From an uncultured Eubacteriaceae bacterium (GTDB taxonomy: Bacteria; Bacillota; Clostridia; Lachnospirales; CAG-274): a DNA stretch of 7,737 bases. Shown in pieces: positions 4,697 through 7,737 of the stretch (the stretch's first letter is position 1; the number at the start of each line of letters is the position of its first letter). Where the stretch lies: positions 1 through 7,737 of the forward strand of contig CANOGI010000098.1 of assembly GCA_947565475.1 (NCBI GenBank), written 5' to 3'. Below the pieces are notes generated by a model that was not told the DNA's origin, made no database searches, and was given only the letters and a program-made list of their open reading frames with translations. Position numbers and translations under genes: made by a program.

Positions 4697-5497
4697 ATGG
4701 ATAGTTATAGAGAAAAATTAAATAAACATAAAAGGATAGTTGTTAAGGTCGGAACTACCTCTCTTACTTATGATAATGGTTGTATGGATTTTAAAAAAAT
4801 AGACAATTTATCGTGGGTTTTGACTGATTTAAGAAACAGGGGAAAAGACGTTATCCTCGTATCTTCCGGCGCTATAGCGGTAGGCGCCGACAGGCTTGGC
4901 CTTAAAGAAAGACCGAAAGACATTGTGGGCAAACAGGCGGCGTCAGCTGTGGGGCAGGCTGTACTTATGCAGATATATCAAAAGTTTTTTATGGAATATA
5001 ATCAAAAAGTTGCTCAGATTTTAATAACAAAAGGAATTTTTGATCATGAGGTCAAAAGAAGAAACGCTAAAAATACAATGGAAGAGCTCCTTAAATTAGG
5101 AGTTATTCCTATTGTAAATGAAAATGACACAGTCGCTATTGAGGAGCTTAATGAGTTTAGTGATAATGATACTCTTTCAGCGTATGTAGCCAAACTTTTG
5201 GAAAGTGATTTGCTAATTATTTTATCGGACATTGATGGTATGTACAGAGGAGATCCTAATATAAACTCAGAAGCTGAGATAATTCATACGGTGTTTGGAG
5301 TAAATGATGAGATTTATAGTCTCGCGGGCGGTTCTAACAGTTCTCTTGGAACAGGCGGGATGGTTACGAAAGTTAAAGCGGCTAAATTTGTTAATGACAA
5401 TGGTATTGATATGATAATAGCTTCCGGTGAAAAACCGACGATTGTTTTTGATATTATAGAGGGCAAAACTGTCGGTACTTTATTTACGGCGAAATGA
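4697..5497 (+). CDS. proB: Glutamate 5-kinase, short form without PUA domain
   Basis: First enzyme of proline synthesis: ATP plus L-glutamate gives gamma-glutamyl phosphate, in the cytoplasm. The 266 residues form a complete amino-acid-kinase domain: VVKVGT with K17, LVSSGAIAVGADRLGL (54-69), KQAASAVGQAVLMQIY (79-94), PIVNENDTVAIEE (138-150), FSDNDTLSAYVA (154-165), ILSDIDGMYRGDP (175-187) and GTGGMVTKV (218-226) with K225. It stops where the E. coli enzyme (about 367 residues) continues into a PUA domain; this short form is common in Gram-positive bacteria. By ungapped alignment with the E. coli sequence as I remember it, the proline-feedback residue E143 is kept (E150), but D107 is replaced by isoleucine (I114). 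The ribosome site is weak (ACGGGCG, 4684-4690). It is followed by a 268-base gap with a strong hairpin, then by the folate gene and proA. Confidence 0.97.
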   Translation: MDSYREKLNKHKRIVVKVGTTSLTYDNGCMDFKKIDNLSWVLTDLRNRGKDVILVSSGAIAVGADRLGLKERPKDIVGKQAASAVGQAVLMQIYQKFFMEYNQKVAQILITKGIFDHEVKRRNAKNTMEELLKLGVIPIVNENDTVAIEELNEFSDNDTLSAYVAKLLESDLLIILSDIDGMYRGDPNINSEAEIIHTVFGVNDEIYSLAGGSNSSLGTGGMVTKVKAAKFVNDNGIDMIIASGEKPTIVFDIIEGKTVGTLFTAK

Positions 5498-5525
5498 TTT
5501 TAAAAAGCTGTTACGATAATAGAGA

Positions 5526-5613
5526 TTTATAGTTAAACAACTTGAAAATGAGCAAAAGAAGGTGAAAGCGGAATTACGTTTATTTGATTATTTTTAAGTT
5601 GTTTGATTATAGA
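5526..5613 (+). repeat. Strong 88-nt stem-loop between proB and the folate gene
   Basis: Bases 5526-5551 pair with 5588-5613 in 26 consecutive pairs, five of them G-T; after one mismatch, 5553-5556 pair with 5583-5586 to add four more. The loop is 5557-5582 (26 nt). All five G-T pairs are wobble pairs in plus-strand RNA but mismatches in the opposite transcript, so plus-strand RNA is the likely functional form. It starts 29 bases after the proB stop. It has little G+C and no T-run directly after it, so it is not a typical terminator; processing or protection of the proB 3' end, a structured RNA or a palindromic repeat are possible. Confidence 0.7.
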
Positions 5614-5765
5614 AATCATATTTTTTTAAAGAAAGAGATTGTGTTTTTAGAGAATTTATTATTTTTATGAGTTAAAAAGTAATAGTGTATGATTTTAAAC
5701 ACATTTTGGTTTATACTGAAATCGCTATAAATAATTTCAACAAGCTTTGAGGGTGAACGAGAGTT

Positions 5766-6356
5766 ATGATGGATAAAAAGATTTTGAGAAAAATTTTTAC
5801 GCAAAAAAGAAATAATGTCCCGTATGATGAAATTTATAGAAGAAGCCTCAAAGTTTGCGACGTTTTTTTTGATATGAAATTATATAAGGATACGAGAAAA
5901 TTATTCACATATGTTAATTATAAGTCAGAATTTGTTACGTCAATTATTGTCAAAAGAGCTTTAAATGACGGTAAAATAGTATGTGTTCCTGTTATGTCTG
6001 GAGAGAAACGTGAAATGTTTTTTGTTGAGATAAAGAGTTTTGATGAACTTTCAAAAAATAAATTAGGAATATTTGAGCCGAAGCTTGATTTTGGTAAGGT
6101 GTTAAATTCTGATTTTGAGACGGCGATTGTTGTTCCAGCTCTCGCTTTTTCAAGAAATGGTCACAGGCTTGGTTATGGCGGAGGATTTTATGATAAGTAT
6201 TTGAGTGAATCCAATAGTTTTTTTAATATAGGCTTCGCTTTTGATTTTCAGGTTTCAGATGAAATATTTAATGATGAGTTTGACATACCAGTAGATGTTA
6301 TATTATCAGAAAATGAAAAAATATTTATAAAGAAAGATTTATATTATTATAATTAA
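5766..6356 (+). CDS. 5-formyltetrahydrofolate cyclo-ligase
   Basis: Cytoplasmic enzyme (MTHFS; homologues are called yqgN, ygfA/fau or fthC) that uses ATP to convert 5-formyl-THF to 5,10-methenyl-THF, returning the stored folate to one-carbon metabolism. The 196 residues match the usual length of 180-200. Family marks are the basic N-terminus (KKILRKIFTQKR, 4-15), GIFEP (101-105), and the signature VVPALAFSRNGHRLGYGGG (122-140) followed by FYDKYL, which forms the ATP and substrate site, and PVDVILSENE near the end (175-184). I chose the first of two adjacent ATGs, since TGAGGGTG (5748-5755) is about 10 nt before 5766. It lies 24 nt before proA, so the two are probably co-transcribed. Folate enzymes and proline genes share no reaction, so the link is likely just operon history. 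Confidence 0.95.
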   Translation: MMDKKILRKIFTQKRNNVPYDEIYRRSLKVCDVFFDMKLYKDTRKLFTYVNYKSEFVTSIIVKRALNDGKIVCVPVMSGEKREMFFVEIKSFDELSKNKLGIFEPKLDFGKVLNSDFETAIVVPALAFSRNGHRLGYGGGFYDKYLSESNSFFNIGFAFDFQVSDEIFNDEFDIPVDVILSENEKIFIKKDLYYYN

Positions 6357-6380
6357 GTTTTATGAGGGGATTGATTTGTT

Positions 6381-7622
6381 ATGGATTTAAATGATATAGG
6401 AATTAAGGCTAAAAAAGCGGCTTTTGAGATGCTAAAAATTTCTACGGTTAAAAAAAATGAAGTCTTAAAACTATCGGCGGAAGCTCTTATTAAAAATATG
6501 GATTTTATTCTTGAGGAAAATAAAAAAGACCTTGACGCGGCAAATGCCGCTGGAATTTCAAATGTTATGATTGAGAGACTTACATTAACAAAACAGCGTG
6601 TTTTGGATATGGCCGACGGTCTTTTACAGCTTGTTAAGCTTGAGGACCCTATAGGGGAAGTTATTGATATGAAAACTCTTCCTAATGGTTTAAGAGTAGG
6701 AAGAAAAAGAGTTCCTATGGGAGTTATAGGAATGATTTATGAGGCGAGGCCAAACGTTACTTCCGACGCTTTCGGGCTTTGTTTTAAGGCGGGGAGCGCT
6801 GTTATTTTAAGAGGCGGGAAAGAGGCCATAAATTCAAATAAAGCCATTATCAAAACTTTTAAGGACGCTTTTAAGGGAGTTATTAATCCTGACATTGTTC
6901 AGCTTATAGAAGATACAAGCAGGGAATCGTCTATTGCTATGATGAGAATGAAAGATTATATCGATGTCCTTATACCAAGAGGGGGAGCGGGTCTTATTAA
7001 GGCTGTTGTCGAAAACAGCGTTGTGCCTGTTATTGAGACCGGCGTCGGAAACTGCCATACTTTTGTTGACGAGACAGCTATTATAAGCGACGCTGTGGAT
7101 ATTATAGTTAATGCCAAAACGCAGAGACCGAGTGTATGTAACGCCTGTGAAACGTTACTCGTACATAAAAATATAGCTGCTGATTATTTGCCTTTAGCCG
7201 TAGAAGCTCTTCGTGAGAAAAACGTTGAGATTCGAGGTGATGAAAATGTTTTAAAAATAATTCCTGACGCTGTTTTAGCTACGGAGGAGGATTGGCGGAC
7301 AGAGTATCATGATTATATTCTCGCTGTTAAAATTGTCGCTGATATTGATGAGGCTGTTTCTCATATTCAGGAATATTCTACAGGACATTCGGAAGCTATT
7401 ATTACTCAAAATTATACAAACGCCGAGAAATTTATTGATGAGGTTGATTCAGCCGCCGTTTATGTAAACGCCTCCACAAGATTTACTGACGGAAATGAGT
7501 TTGGTTTTGGAGCGGAAATAGGTATAAGTACGCAAAAGCTTCACGCAAGGGGACCTATGGGACTTAAAGCGATTACAACCACAAAATATATTATTTACGG
7601 AAATGGTCAAATCAGGAAATAG
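6381..7622 (+). CDS. proA: Gamma-glutamyl phosphate reductase
   Basis: Second enzyme of proline synthesis: NADPH reduces gamma-glutamyl phosphate to glutamate-5-semialdehyde, which cyclises to pyrroline-5-carboxylate. The 413 residues are full length for this aldehyde-dehydrogenase-like family. Visible motifs: GVIGMIYEARPNVTSDAFG (114-132), KAGSAVILRGGKEA (136-149), VLIPRGGAGLI (196-206), IETGVGNCHTFVD (218-230), NAKTQRPSVCNACETLL (244-260), HSEAIITQ (336-343) and RFTDGNEFGFGAEIGIST (367-384). The catalytic cysteine should be C253 in SVCNA; a second cysteine, C256, lies three residues on, where I recall Ala, Thr or Val in many relatives. Ribosome site GAGGGG (6364-6369) with 11 nt to the ATG. 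It is the last gene of the proB-folate-proA cluster; proC is not in the window. Confidence 0.98.
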   Translation: MDLNDIGIKAKKAAFEMLKISTVKKNEVLKLSAEALIKNMDFILEENKKDLDAANAAGISNVMIERLTLTKQRVLDMADGLLQLVKLEDPIGEVIDMKTLPNGLRVGRKRVPMGVIGMIYEARPNVTSDAFGLCFKAGSAVILRGGKEAINSNKAIIKTFKDAFKGVINPDIVQLIEDTSRESSIAMMRMKDYIDVLIPRGGAGLIKAVVENSVVPVIETGVGNCHTFVDETAIISDAVDIIVNAKTQRPSVCNACETLLVHKNIAADYLPLAVEALREKNVEIRGDENVLKIIPDAVLATEEDWRTEYHDYILAVKIVADIDEAVSHIQEYSTGHSEAIITQNYTNAEKFIDEVDSAAVYVNASTRFTDGNEFGFGAEIGISTQKLHARGPMGLKAITTTKYIIYGNGQIRK

Positions 7623-7690
7623 CTACCTTTTTTATATCGCAAAGGCTGGTTACACTTCTGCGTGAAACTATATTTTGCTATTATTTTTTA
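7617..7690 (+). terminator. Weak terminator-like structure after proA
   Basis: AATAGC (7618-7623, overlapping the proA stop) can pair with GCTATT (7677-7682), which is followed by a T-rich run (7684-7689). Inside, CGCAAAG (7638-7644) pairs with CTTcTGCG (7655-7662) with one bulged base. The outer stem is short with a long loop, so this is a low-confidence end of the proline cluster transcript. Nothing else is recognised to the end of the window. Confidence 0.3.
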
Positions 7691-7737
7691 TCGAACTTAT
7701 GTTATTTTATTTTAATGTTGAAAAGTATCTTATTATG

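Noticed and set aside
5726..5731. TATAAA as -10 of a promoter for the folate gene, with TTGGTT at 5706-5711
   Set aside because: The spacing of 14 bases is too short and the -35 is poor.
5616..5804. Minus-strand 62-codon frame over the start of the folate gene
   Set aside because: It overlaps the ribosome site and start of a well-supported gene on the opposite strand, and its own translation is rich in K, N, I and F.

Overview
This is a low-G+C, AT-rich stretch of a Gram-positive chromosome, most likely from an anaerobic Clostridia-type Firmicute (a gut Oscillospirales or Eubacteriales relative is my guess). The reasons are strong AGGAG-type ribosome sites, A/T-ending codons, a TIGR04086/YrzE-type membrane protein, a secreted YkuD L,D-transpeptidase with a Thr-rich linker, a zinc-ribbon plus one-helix membrane protein, and a short ProB lacking the PUA domain. 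The genus cannot be set from this sequence.

Layout: (1) 1-337 has no convincing gene, only a start-less minus-strand frame in a G+C-richer islet. (2) 338-751 (minus) is a four-helix small membrane protein, probably starting at a TTG. (3) 752-1550 is a long AT-rich gap holding imperfect palindromes, a start-less coding-like frame and, at its right end, a perfect-consensus sigma-A promoter with a leader of about 145 nt. (4) 1551-2795 (plus) is the secreted L,D-transpeptidase. (5) 2796-3247 is a gap with two long inverted repeats. (6) 3248-4369 (plus) is the zinc-ribbon membrane protein of unknown role. (7) 4370-4696 is a gap with a short coding-like frame. (8) 4697-7622 (plus) is proB, then a 5-formyltetrahydrofolate cyclo-ligase gene, then proA. 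The window ends in non-coding sequence.

The right half is a proline-biosynthesis cluster. ProB phosphorylates glutamate and ProA reduces the product to glutamate semialdehyde, which cyclises for ProC (not in the window). The folate gene sits between them, 24 nt before proA but 268 nt after proB. The left half is cell-envelope: one polytopic membrane protein, one wall cross-linking enzyme and one membrane-anchored protein with a large outer domain.

I found no clear new defence, mobile or RNA-guided system. The genes are mostly ordinary. The least explained signal is in the gaps: three of them (after the first, second and fourth genes) contain at least one long imperfect inverted repeat, the clearest being 26 consecutive base pairs between proB and the folate gene. 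Several gaps also contain short frames that look coding but lack a start. These look like dispersed intergenic repeats or decayed elements, and a genome-wide self-search would settle it.
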